The position numbers and the translations under genes are program-made. Below the pieces are notes generated by a model. That model did no database searches. It was not told the DNA's origin and saw only the letters and a program-made list of their open reading frames with translations. This document shows, piece by piece, positions 23,556 to 30,605 of a stretch of 30,605 nucleotides of DNA. Source of the DNA: DAIOEK01 sp036746315 (GTDB taxonomy: Bacteria > Chloroflexota > Anaerolineae > Anaerolineales > Anaerolineaceae); contig DAIOEK010000036.1 in assembly GCA_036746315.1 (NCBI GenBank), forward strand, positions 1 through 30,605, read 5' to 3'. Numbering within the stretch: position 1 is the stretch's first letter; every line of letters starts with the position of its first letter.

Positions 23556-26552
23556 CTAACTGTTTTCTGTCAGTGTGAGTTCATCCACCGTCACCTGGAT
23601 ATTATGCATTTCCAGTTTCAGCCTTTCGATCAAAGCTGGGATGCCCTGAGCATCTTCACTTCTGCCTTTTAATTCCACTTCGTATGCCAATGAGCGGATG
23701 GCTTCAGCGCTGAAGTTGGAAGAGGCACCCTTCAGGTTGTGTCCGAGGCGGCTCATTTGGGTTAAATCTCCGCGGGTAAATGCCTCTTCGATTTGGGTAA
23801 TGCGCTCGGGCAGCGAGTTAACAAACTCGTTCAGCATTTCCATGAAGAAATTCACATCATCTCCAAAACGCGGCAAAGCTTCGGAAATATTTAGTGATTT
23901 ATTTGATTCGTCAACTGGGGTTTGTTCAGTGGTCTTTGGCGCCTCGAGAGGTGGAAGTGCTCCAGTTGTAGGAAGACATCTGTTTAGCCATGTTTCAATG
24001 GTACTGAAGAATTCTTTGGGTTCCAGTGGTTTGGATAGATAATCATCCATTCCGGCTGCCAGGCATCGTTCACGGTCACCTTTCATCGCATGAGCGGTCA
24101 TGGCAATGATCGGTGTGTGATTGGTGATTTTGCCTTCATGCACGCGGTAGAAACGTGTGGCTTCGAAGCCATCCATTTCCGGCATCTGAACATCCATCAA
24201 CACTAACGTGTAGGTGTTCTTCAACATTGCATCCAGAGCCATCCTGCCGTTGTCGACCACATCTACAGAATAGCCGCCTTTTTGCAGCAGATTGACGGCT
24301 AGTTTCTGATTAATGGCATTATCCTCTGCCAGAAGCAAACGCGCCATTTTTCTGCGATGCTCGGATAAGGTGTGGCGGGTTACCAATTGTGCCTGCTGGT
24401 GGCGCTCATCTGTTGCTCGCTGCCCCATCACTGCCAGCAGCATATCCAGAAGTTGGTTCTTCTTTACCGGCTTTACCAGGTAACCAGCGCAGCCAAGTTC
24501 AACCAGTTTGGTGGCATCCCCACGCTGCCCCATGGAGGTGAGGATAATAACCTTAGCCGAACCAGCCAGTTCATTTTGCTTGATCTCCGCCAGTGTGGTC
24601 ACACCATCTTTTTCCGGCATTTGCATATCCAACAAAACCACATGGTAGGGGTCGTTTTGCAGTACCGCGTTTTCCATTTGTTCCACTACCGATAAGCTGG
24701 AAGCCAGACTATCGGGGCGGCAACCAAAGGACTCCAGTTCTTTTGTGAAGATCGTCCGATTGGTGGGGTTGTCATCTATGATGAGAATGCGCAAATCCTT
24801 GAGTATTTCCGGTTTTTCGAGCTGCTGTTCTTCTGCTTCTTTTCCCTTTTCAAATTCAGCTGTGAACCAGAAAGTACTGCCCACATTGGGTTCGCTGATC
24901 ACCCCGATCTGCCCGTGCATTAATTCCGCAAGCTGTTTGGAAATGGCAAGCCCCAAGCCTGACCCGCCAAATTTACGGGTAGTGGAACTGTCGACCTGGA
25001 TGAAGCGTTCAAAAATTGCCGCCTGTCTTTCTCTGGGAATGCCGATCCCGGTATCGCTGACCCCGAATTTGAGGGTGATGAAACGATCCGTTTCACGTTC
25101 CAACGCAACCCGGATGACGATCTCGCCGTGTTCGGTAAACTTTAGGGCATTCCCGGAAAGGTTCAACAGTATTTGCCGCAGTCTGCCAGGGTCGCCTTTC
25201 AATCTGGTCGGGATATCCGGCTGGATCAGGCAGGCTATTTCCAGCCCCTTATTATCCACCCGCGGAGCAAGTGTGGAAACGACCCCTTCCACGGTTGCGC
25301 GGATATCAAAATCGATCTTTTCCAGGGCGAGGTGCCCGGATTCTATTTTGGCAAAGTCGAGAATATCATTGATCAAGCTCAGCAATGCTTCGGCGCTCTC
25401 TTTTGCTGTGTTCATATAATCACGCTGCTCATCGGTCAGCGGGGTATCCAAAGCCAGTTCGACCATCCCCATAATGCCATTCATGGGGGTACGGATTTCA
25501 TGGCTCATATTAGCCAGGAACTCGCTCTTGGCTCGATCCGCTTCTTCCGCCTGCCTGCGGGCGTGAACGATTTCACTGACGTCATGATACAGCCCCAAGA
25601 CGCCCAAAGGAGTGTTATCCACCATCACCGGTACGCCAAAAATTTCCACATCCACTGGAAGGCCGTCTTTCTTATAACGTGTGCCGTATTGATGTACCAG
25701 GTCTCCCTGCAGTGCTTTCTTTGAATAGCTTTCAGCTTCATCCAATTCATCGTTCAGTGCTACCAGCCGATCCAGATTCTTGCCTTCCACCAATTCTTTC
25801 TCGTATCCAAACAGGTTTTCAAAAGCTGGATTGCAGGTGATGATGTTCTGCTTTGCATCCAGGATCACAATTGCGACCGGGCTGTTCTCCACCAGTGTCT
25901 GGAAGAATTCCTTCTGGCGCATCACTTCGCGGGAGGTGTGAACCTGCAGGGTAACGTCGCGAATGATATGGATCAAGGCTTCTTTCTGATCTTCAATCTC
26001 TACTGGGTATTCTGTTACGCTGTACAATCCATCCAACCCGGCAAATTCAACGACTTCAACGTCCTGCTCCAATCGTTGGTTGGTGATTTTGAATACAGCA
26101 TGGTAATCTCGGGATAGCAAATCTTTAAAGCTGGTATTGAGTATGGTCACGGCAGCCTTGTTGCAGCGGATAATATGCTGCTGCTCGTCAGTAAGCAAAA
26201 TCATATCGCTGACTGCATCAAAGATCGCCTCCCATGTCTTTTTGGCGGAACTGATGATCTGCTGAAGATCTTCATACTGCTGGATCTTTTGCTCCAATTC
26301 ATCGTTGTTTTTGGAAAGTTCTTGCTGGCTTTGCTTCAACTGCTGGAGCCGCTCTTCATTTTTTTGCATCATTTTGGATGTTACCAGCCAAATGAGTGCA
26401 TAGATCAACAGAGCGACGCCCCCGGTAATGATCGATTGCCAGACAGGAGATGATATTGGAAAGAGCAGCCAGGCTGACAGGGAGACAAGAACAGCGGACA
26501 CAATCCCGCCAGGGATGAATGATTTGCGCAGCAGATTACCCAGTCGATCCAT
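23556..26552 (-). CDS. Hybrid sensor histidine kinase with complete phosphorelay (PAS-PAS-HisKA-HATPase-REC-REC-HPt)
   Basis: A 998-residue membrane signal protein. Two hydrophobic segments lie at about 16-32 and 41-58, so the extracytoplasmic part is very short; a coiled coil spans about 62-105. PAS domains lie at about 104-200 and 213-330. The HisKA helix has phospho-acceptor H351 (NMSHEIRTPMNG). The ATPase domain has an N-box (NLSGNALKF), G1 DTGIGI (500-505) and G2 GGSGLGLAIS (529-538). The first receiver has D642 and K694, the second D787 and K841, and the C-terminal HPt has H938 (GHNLKGASSNF). Every site needed for a His-Asp-His-Asp relay is present. The neighbouring receiver-TadZ protein is a likely final target. 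The signal is probably intracellular or membrane-derived. It starts 8 bp after the PPK2 stop, so they are co-transcribed. Confidence 0.95.
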   Translation of the reverse strand: MDRLGNLLRKSFIPGGIVSAVLVSLSAWLLFPISSPVWQSIITGGVALLIYALIWLVTSKMMQKNEERLQQLKQSQQELSKNNDELEQKIQQYEDLQQIISSAKKTWEAIFDAVSDMILLTDEQQHIIRCNKAAVTILNTSFKDLLSRDYHAVFKITNQRLEQDVEVVEFAGLDGLYSVTEYPVEIEDQKEALIHIIRDVTLQVHTSREVMRQKEFFQTLVENSPVAIVILDAKQNIITCNPAFENLFGYEKELVEGKNLDRLVALNDELDEAESYSKKALQGDLVHQYGTRYKKDGLPVDVEIFGVPVMVDNTPLGVLGLYHDVSEIVHARRQAEEADRAKSEFLANMSHEIRTPMNGIMGMVELALDTPLTDEQRDYMNTAKESAEALLSLINDILDFAKIESGHLALEKIDFDIRATVEGVVSTLAPRVDNKGLEIACLIQPDIPTRLKGDPGRLRQILLNLSGNALKFTEHGEIVIRVALERETDRFITLKFGVSDTGIGIPRERQAAIFERFIQVDSSTTRKFGGSGLGLAISKQLAELMHGQIGVISEPNVGSTFWFTAEFEKGKEAEEQQLEKPEILKDLRILIIDDNPTNRTIFTKELESFGCRPDSLASSLSVVEQMENAVLQNDPYHVVLLDMQMPEKDGVTTLAEIKQNELAGSAKVIILTSMGQRGDATKLVELGCAGYLVKPVKKNQLLDMLLAVMGQRATDERHQQAQLVTRHTLSEHRRKMARLLLAEDNAINQKLAVNLLQKGGYSVDVVDNGRMALDAMLKNTYTLVLMDVQMPEMDGFEATRFYRVHEGKITNHTPIIAMTAHAMKGDRERCLAAGMDDYLSKPLEPKEFFSTIETWLNRCLPTTGALPPLEAPKTTEQTPVDESNKSLNISEALPRFGDDVNFFMEMLNEFVNSLPERITQIEEAFTRGDLTQMSRLGHNLKGASSNFSAEAIRSLAYEVELKGRSEDAQGIPALIERLKLEMHNIQVTVDELTLTENS

Positions 26553-26560
26553 GTAAGAAG

Positions 26561-27394
26561 TCAGTCTCCTTGGTGTGTATTCTCATTCAGTAAAACTGAT
26601 TCATACGAAGCAATATTTTCCACAACCGGCGGATGCGCCAATTTCATCTTTTTCAGGGTATCCACGATGAGAGACGAAACCATCAAGTTACGGTACCAGT
26701 TTCGATTGGCGGGAATGATATACCACGGAGCCCAGCGGGTACTGGTTTTTATGAGCATATCTTCATAGGCTTTCATATAATCATCCCAACGTTTTCGTTC
26801 TTCGATGTCACCTGGGTTGAATTTCCATTGCTTGGCCGGGATTTTGATCCTCTCCAGCAGTCTTTCTTTCTGCTCATCCCGATCTATGTGCAGATAAAAT
26901 TTAAGGATGGTAGTCCCTTCTTCCGTGAGCATTTTCTCGAACTGGTTGATCTGATCATACCGTTTTGTCCAAACCTTTTCGGGAACCAGTTGATGAACTC
27001 TCACCACCAGTACGTCTTCGTAATGACTGCGGTTGAATATTACGATTTCCCCTTTTCCGGGTGTTTGTTTGTGGATTCGCCAGAGATAGTCGTGCGCCAA
27101 TTCTTCTGGTGTAGGTGTTTTGAAGCTTGCAACCTTCACCCCCTGCGGGTTAACACCGTCGAATACACTGCGGATTGTGCCATCCTTTCCGCCGGTATCC
27201 ATTGCCTGAAACACGACCAGCAACTTTTCCTGCTGCCTGGCATATAGTAATTCCTGCAGTTCTTCAAGCTGCTTGTTGAGTTCAGCCAGAGCAGTCAGCC
27301 CTTCTTTTTTGCCCCCTTTGAATGCACTGGTTTCATTTGCGTCGAACTCTTTTAATTTCAAATCCTTCTTGAGGGTAACCCGGTATTGATTCAC
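26561..27394 (-). CDS. ppk2: Polyphosphate kinase 2 family phosphotransferase
   Basis: A 277-residue member of the PPK2 family, which moves phosphate between polyphosphate and nucleotides. The start is set at the GTG at 27394, with an AGGAGG site 6 bases upstream; the longer frame starts at a GTG at 27421 without a site. Walker A is DTGGKDGT, and the Walker B-like strand is EIVIFNRSHYEDVLVVRVHQLVPEKVW, with the conserved RSHY. The lid basic region is KQWKFNPGDIEERKRWDDYM. The nucleotide specificity (ADP, AMP or both) cannot be read with confidence. The gene opens the operon that also carries the hybrid kinase and receiver-TadZ protein. Upstream, the region 27395-27540 holds promoters for this gene and the divergent lipoprotein. 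Confidence 0.9.
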   Translation of the reverse strand: MNQYRVTLKKDLKLKEFDANETSAFKGGKKEGLTALAELNKQLEELQELLYARQQEKLLVVFQAMDTGGKDGTIRSVFDGVNPQGVKVASFKTPTPEELAHDYLWRIHKQTPGKGEIVIFNRSHYEDVLVVRVHQLVPEKVWTKRYDQINQFEKMLTEEGTTILKFYLHIDRDEQKERLLERIKIPAKQWKFNPGDIEERKRWDDYMKAYEDMLIKTSTRWAPWYIIPANRNWYRNLMVSSLIVDTLKKMKLAHPPVVENIASYESVLLNENTHQGD

Positions 27395-27446
27395 GACATT
27401 CCTCCTCTGTGAGAATATCACTTTGTTACAATTTTTTTAATTTAAT

Positions 27447-27463
27447 TTGCATAAAAAGTGCAA
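27447..27463. repeat. Short inverted repeat between ppk2 and the metalloprotease gene
   Basis: TTGCA (27447-27451) and TGCAA (27459-27463) flank an A-rich 7-nt spacer in the 146-bp divergent gap. It is short, but it lies where promoters of both genes should be. A clear -35/-10 pair was not seen. Confidence 0.3.
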
Positions 27464-27540
27464 CTATGTTTTATCTACATGGTAGCACAAAGGTACTTTT
27501 GGGCAAGCTCGGCTTTTATTAATTCTTTATGGAGGACGAT

Positions 27541-28902
27541 ATGCTGAAAAAGGTAATCTATTTTCTGCTGTTGATTACGCTGACAGCTTGTGCGGGGGGG
27601 ACAACGTCGACTCCAGTGGCAGAACCTACATCTGTGCTCCCCACAATTACACCGCAACCAGAACCAACCGCGACCCTTTTTGTGCAGACATTTCCTGATC
27701 ATAACGCTGACCTGCAATTGTTTTCTGTTCATATTCAAATCATACGAGTATCCGATGATGATGGGCAGAACCTCGCGAACGTTTCGGTGGATGAGGTTAT
27801 TAAACTGGTTAACCGCGCGAATGAGATTTTTGCCCCCGCAAGCATTCGATTCATCTTTGATCCACAACAAGATGTTGATTACATGCAATCGACCGTGATC
27901 GCCAACATGTTGGGCAAGGATGACTTGCGTTGGCGTGAAGAGATGGATGTTGCTGATAGCATTGCGGCAAAATATCCAGATAAATTGGTGGTTTTCGTCA
28001 GGCAGGAACCGGTGGAGGAAACAGCCGGTCGAGGGAATTTCTTCTGGTGGGACTATAACTTTGCAGTTTTGCCGCTCCACGGTGATGATATTTGTGGCAA
28101 CGAGGATGATACTCGACTGGCACATGAGATAGGTCATTATTTGGGGTTGGGGAACACATTCACCGAACAGTTTGTGAGTGTGGAGGCTGCGGAGGATGCG
28201 TACAACCGCTCTGGCTACGATTTGAATTCTTTCGATGGTGATTCCTTCACCGATACACCCCCAGACCTTGCTGTGATGGGTGCAGAGTATCAGTGCGGGG
28301 TTCAGGAGGCATTATCCATTTCCAATACGTCGGTGCCCATTACGCGCGGCAATCTGATGTCTACTTATTACCCGCGCTCCATGCTTACAACCGAGCAGAT
28401 CACGAGAGCCCGTTATATGCTGGCAAAGCGCTACAGTAATGGAATGGTCATGCCGAGTAATCGTGACCTGAAATATGGTTTTGAGCTGGAGAACGCCACC
28501 ATTTTAGAGCACCGCTGGAGCAGCAGTTCGGTAATGGATATGACACCTTATAGTGCCCGAAACTGGAGTGCAGGGAAACAATTGCATGTCGTTGCCGGGT
28601 ACGGCTCAGGGTTGGTGATTGAATTCAGTGTGGATCAGGATGGCGTCTACCTGATGAAACTGTATGCTACGCAATCTCCGGATTACGGTGTGCTGGAGGT
28701 GGAAGTGGATGATATTCTGGTGAATGATTATGTTGACCTGTATGCGCCATTTACTTATGCATCTGGACCAATTGGATTGGGTCCGTATTATCTCACTGAG
28801 GGCACACACCAGATGTTGTTTAAAGTGACCAAGAAAAATGATTTATCCTCGGGCTACAACTTCGGACTGGACGCCATTACCCTGGAGCTTCAAAAAGAAT
28901 GA
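27541..28902 (+). CDS. Secreted M43-like metalloprotease lipoprotein with C-terminal beta-sandwich domain
   Basis: A 453-residue lipoprotein from the ATG at 27541 (GGAGGA at 27531-27536). The signal peptide LKKVIYFLLLITLTAC has C17 as lipidation site, followed by a Thr/Pro linker. The zinc motif is HEIGHYLGLGNTF with H195, E196 and H199. Position 205, the usual third ligand in HExxHxxGxxH enzymes, is Asn (codon at 28153). A Met-turn-like GNLMSTYYPRS and a FT/LTTEQITRARYML helix follow, as in pappalysin-type M43 proteases. From about residue 305 a beta-sandwich domain (ENATILEHRWSSSS, FSVDQDGVYLMKLYATQSPDYGVLEVEVDD, LTEGTHQMLFKVTKKN) looks like a carbohydrate- or surface-binding module. It may be catalytically altered. 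The stop overlaps the next gene by 4 bp. Confidence 0.85.
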   Translation: MLKKVIYFLLLITLTACAGGTTSTPVAEPTSVLPTITPQPEPTATLFVQTFPDHNADLQLFSVHIQIIRVSDDDGQNLANVSVDEVIKLVNRANEIFAPASIRFIFDPQQDVDYMQSTVIANMLGKDDLRWREEMDVADSIAAKYPDKLVVFVRQEPVEETAGRGNFFWWDYNFAVLPLHGDDICGNEDDTRLAHEIGHYLGLGNTFTEQFVSVEAAEDAYNRSGYDLNSFDGDSFTDTPPDLAVMGAEYQCGVQEALSISNTSVPITRGNLMSTYYPRSMLTTEQITRARYMLAKRYSNGMVMPSNRDLKYGFELENATILEHRWSSSSVMDMTPYSARNWSAGKQLHVVAGYGSGLVIEFSVDQDGVYLMKLYATQSPDYGVLEVEVDDILVNDYVDLYAPFTYASGPIGLGPYYLTEGTHQMLFKVTKKNDLSSGYNFGLDAITLELQKE

Positions 28903-29555
28903 TCATCTATCTCATCAGACACGGTGCCAATGATTCATTGGGCAATTTTCTGCCGGGGCAGCTTCCAGATGTACATTTGAATGAAAAGGGAATGGAGCAG
29001 GCGCGGCAGGTTGCAGAAAGCTTGCGCTCGGTGGAATTGGATGCAATTTATGCAAGTCCACTTGAAAGGACCGTGGAAACGGCGGCACCATTGGCGGCAG
29101 TGACCGGCTTGCCGGTGGTTCCCATCCCTGGTTTGATCGAAATGAATACCGGAGAATTTACCGGCGTTCCATTCGCACAATTACAGAAGAATGCAGATTG
29201 GAAAAAGATCCGTGCCAACCCACACCTGAGTACCTTTCCGGGAGGAGAGGCGTTTTCGGCTGCCTGGGAGCGGCTATGGACTGCGCTTCAAGAAATTATT
29301 TCCAAACATCGGGTGGGTGACCGTGTAGCCGTTTTTTCACACTCTGATTGTATTAAGATGATGCTCTCTCGAACCATGGGGATTCCATTTAGTTCTTTTC
29401 CGCAGGTAATTGCCGACCCGGCCTCGTTGGCGATCCTGGTATTTTATAAGGATAAATACTGGTTGGCGGGCTCGAATATTCAACTTCCCTACCAATTTCC
29501 GGTAATTGAAATAAAAAAACCGGCGGAAGCTGCGGCAGCTCCACCAGTGGATTGA
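28899..29555 (+). CDS. Histidine phosphatase (phosphoglycerate mutase-like)
   Basis: A 218-residue member of the histidine phosphatase superfamily, which uses a phospho-His intermediate. The motif LIRHGAND has R7 and H8. The second arginine is R57 (ASPLERTVETA), an acidic residue lies in IEMNTGEF (about 81-86) and the second histidine is H148 (FSHSDCIK). The length and the GQLPDVHLNEKG and FPQVIADPASLAIL segments match the small actinobacterial-type subgroup (annotated MSMEG_4193-like). The substrate is not predictable; sugar phosphates, nucleotides and cobalamin precursors are all handled by relatives. The ATG overlaps the stop of the metalloprotease gene as ATGA, so translation is coupled. 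An Ala/Pro-rich tail of about 10 residues ends the protein. Confidence 0.88.
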   Translation: MIIYLIRHGANDSLGNFLPGQLPDVHLNEKGMEQARQVAESLRSVELDAIYASPLERTVETAAPLAAVTGLPVVPIPGLIEMNTGEFTGVPFAQLQKNADWKKIRANPHLSTFPGGEAFSAAWERLWTALQEIISKHRVGDRVAVFSHSDCIKMMLSRTMGIPFSSFPQVIADPASLAILVFYKDKYWLAGSNIQLPYQFPVIEIKKPAEAAAAPPVD

Positions 29556-29566
29556 TTCATATTACC

Positions 29567-30529
29567 TTATTCTGGCTTGTTGCTTAGAATTCCCTCGATC
29601 TCAGCCATCACCTCATCGGTCAACAGTGGAAATACTTCCAGTGCCTTGAGGTTTTGGTGTACCTGTTCCACCCGGCTGGCGCCTGTGATCACTGTGGATA
29701 CATTCGGGTTCTTCAAACACCAGGCTAATGCCAGTTGTGCGACCGAATATCCCAGCTTGCCGGCTACTTTTTCTAGCTTGGCGACTTTGGATATTTTCTC
29801 AGGGGTGACTTCCTTTCGTAACCATGAATAACTCTGCATGGCGAGCCGGCTGTCTTCTGGTATGCCATTATTATATTTTCCGGTAAGGATGCCGGAATTC
29901 AGCGGCGACCAGATGGTGGAGCCATACCCAAGTTCTTTGAATACAGACGCATACTCAGCTTCCACACGGTCACGCCAGAACATATTGTACTGGGGTTGCT
30001 CCATGCTGGGCGGAGTGAGATGGTTCTCGCGGGCAACGGCATCTGCCCGCATGATGCTGGCGGCGCTCCACTCGGAGGTTCCCCAATAAAAAGCCTTGCC
30101 CTGCCGGACGATCAAATCCATGGCTCGGACCGTCTCTTCGATGGGAGTCTCCGGGTCTGGCCGGTGCGCGTACACCAGATCAACATATTCCAACTGCAAT
30201 CGTTTCAAGGCATTGTTTACGCCCTCCACGATGTGCTTGTAACTTAATCCGGTATCGTTGGGTCCATCCCCGCCCCAGAAAATCTTGGTTGAGACAATGT
30301 ACGACTCTCTGCGCCAGCCTGTTCGCTTAAGGATATTGCCCATTACAATTTCGGCATTTCCTTTTGCATAGGCTTCAGCATTATCGAAAAAATTTACTCC
30401 CGCATCATATGCTGCCCGCATGCACTCTTCTGCGGGATTTTCGCCAACCTGTCCACCGTAGGTAACCCAGGCGCCCAATGAAAGCGCGCTGACCTTGAGC
30501 CCGGCTTTTCCCAAATGTCTGTATTCCAT
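29567..30529 (-). CDS. Aldo/keto reductase, Kv-beta-subunit-like
   Basis: A 320-residue NADPH-dependent oxidoreductase with a (beta/alpha)8 barrel. The catalytic tetrad is D49, Y54 (FFDNAEAY), K82 (STKIFW) and H122 (VYAHRPD). The EYRHLGKAGLKVSALSLGAW start, IWSPLNSGILTGKY, and VSTVITGASRVEQVHQNL near the end match the subgroup that includes potassium channel beta-like and YghZ-like reductases. The ATG at 30529 has a GAGGA site 6-7 bases upstream. It is convergent with the phosphatase gene, with 11 bp between their stops and no visible terminator. Its substrate (a small aldehyde or sugar) is unknown. Confidence 0.93.
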   Translation of the reverse strand: MEYRHLGKAGLKVSALSLGAWVTYGGQVGENPAEECMRAAYDAGVNFFDNAEAYAKGNAEIVMGNILKRTGWRRESYIVSTKIFWGGDGPNDTGLSYKHIVEGVNNALKRLQLEYVDLVYAHRPDPETPIEETVRAMDLIVRQGKAFYWGTSEWSAASIMRADAVARENHLTPPSMEQPQYNMFWRDRVEAEYASVFKELGYGSTIWSPLNSGILTGKYNNGIPEDSRLAMQSYSWLRKEVTPEKISKVAKLEKVAGKLGYSVAQLALAWCLKNPNVSTVITGASRVEQVHQNLKALEVFPLLTDEVMAEIEGILSNKPE

Positions 30530-30553
30530 TATTTATTTCCTCGGTTTTTTCTT

Positions 30554-30559
30554 ATTATA
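30554..30559 (-). promoter_or_regulatory. Candidate -10 upstream of the aldo/keto reductase
   Basis: TATAAT lies on the minus strand at 30559-30554, about 24 bp upstream of the ATG at 30529. No good -35 lies 17 bp further up. The stretch to the window end (30560-30605) contains no gene that I can see. Confidence 0.4.
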
Positions 30560-30605
30560 AAGATTAAGGGCACAAGACTATACAGATTGTCTAAGGAAAG
30601 TAAGG

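Noticed and set aside
24745..25419. Plus-strand 224-codon frame inside the hybrid kinase
   Set aside because: It is antisense to the HisKA and ATPase domains, whose motifs are intact; the translation is Ser/Arg-rich without any motif.
27395..27420. Longer PPK2 start at the GTG at 27421 and a three-codon ATG-TCG-TGA frame before the chosen start
   Set aside because: The AGGAGG site is well placed for the GTG at 27394; the tiny frame overlaps the start and is most likely chance.

Overview
The window looks like a stretch of Chloroflexota chromosome, most likely Anaerolineae or a relative. This is inferred from the gene mix: a LipA with a TSVNRDE variant loop, lipoproteins with Thr/Pro-rich linkers after the lipobox Cys, a CarH-like B12 photoreceptor, a receiver-TadZ protein, PPK2 and GT-C membrane enzymes. 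It was not tested by phylogeny. I see no rRNA, tRNA, CRISPR, transposase, integrase or phage gene, so it reads as core or lineage-specific chromosome.

Layout. 1-1607 (+): lipA, translationally coupled to a transglutaminase-like protein. 1614-3551 (-): a polytopic GT-C-like membrane protein. 3884-6410 (+): a D-2-hydroxyacid dehydrogenase, then a class I photolyase ending at a clear terminator. 6466-11292 (-): a binding protein/FecCD permease/ABC ATPase/THEP1-type NTPase operon with overlapping genes, read from a strong promoter whose -10 lies inside a perfect inverted repeat, followed by a zinc-ribbon protein. 11685-13441: a CarH-like MerR/B12 regulator divergent from a P-loop kinase-like gene. 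13548-14940: two convergent genes of unknown function around a terminator. 15315-17417 (+): a beta-helix lipoprotein. 17506-22192 (-): a methyltransferase-glycosyltransferase fusion, a GT-C membrane enzyme and the RarA/MgsA ATPase. 22304-27394 (-): PPK2, a hybrid histidine kinase with a full His-Asp-His-Asp relay, and a receiver-TadZ protein, closed by a strong terminator. 27541-29555 (+): a secreted M43-like metalloprotease lipoprotein coupled to a histidine phosphatase. 29567-30529 (-): an aldo/keto reductase.

How the genes may work together. The ABC operon is one regulated uptake unit for a metal chelate, siderophore, cobalamin or oxyanion. The CarH-like regulator would use adenosylcobalamin as a light sensor, and a photolyase lies a few kilobases away, so a light/B12 regulon is plausible but unproven. 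The kinase and receiver-TadZ pair forms a signalling unit; the TadZ-like half suggests control of polar or pilus machinery. The two minus-strand glycosyltransferase genes fit envelope or glycolipid synthesis.

The most interesting general signal is a set of four genes without a Shine-Dalgarno sequence that instead carry a -10-like hexamer ending exactly 6 nt before the ATG, three of them with a TGN extension. This suggests leaderless transcripts. Other points worth checking are the inverted-repeat operator at 11386-11408, the Asn replacing the expected third zinc ligand in the M43-like protease, and the degenerate Walker A of the TadZ-like protein.
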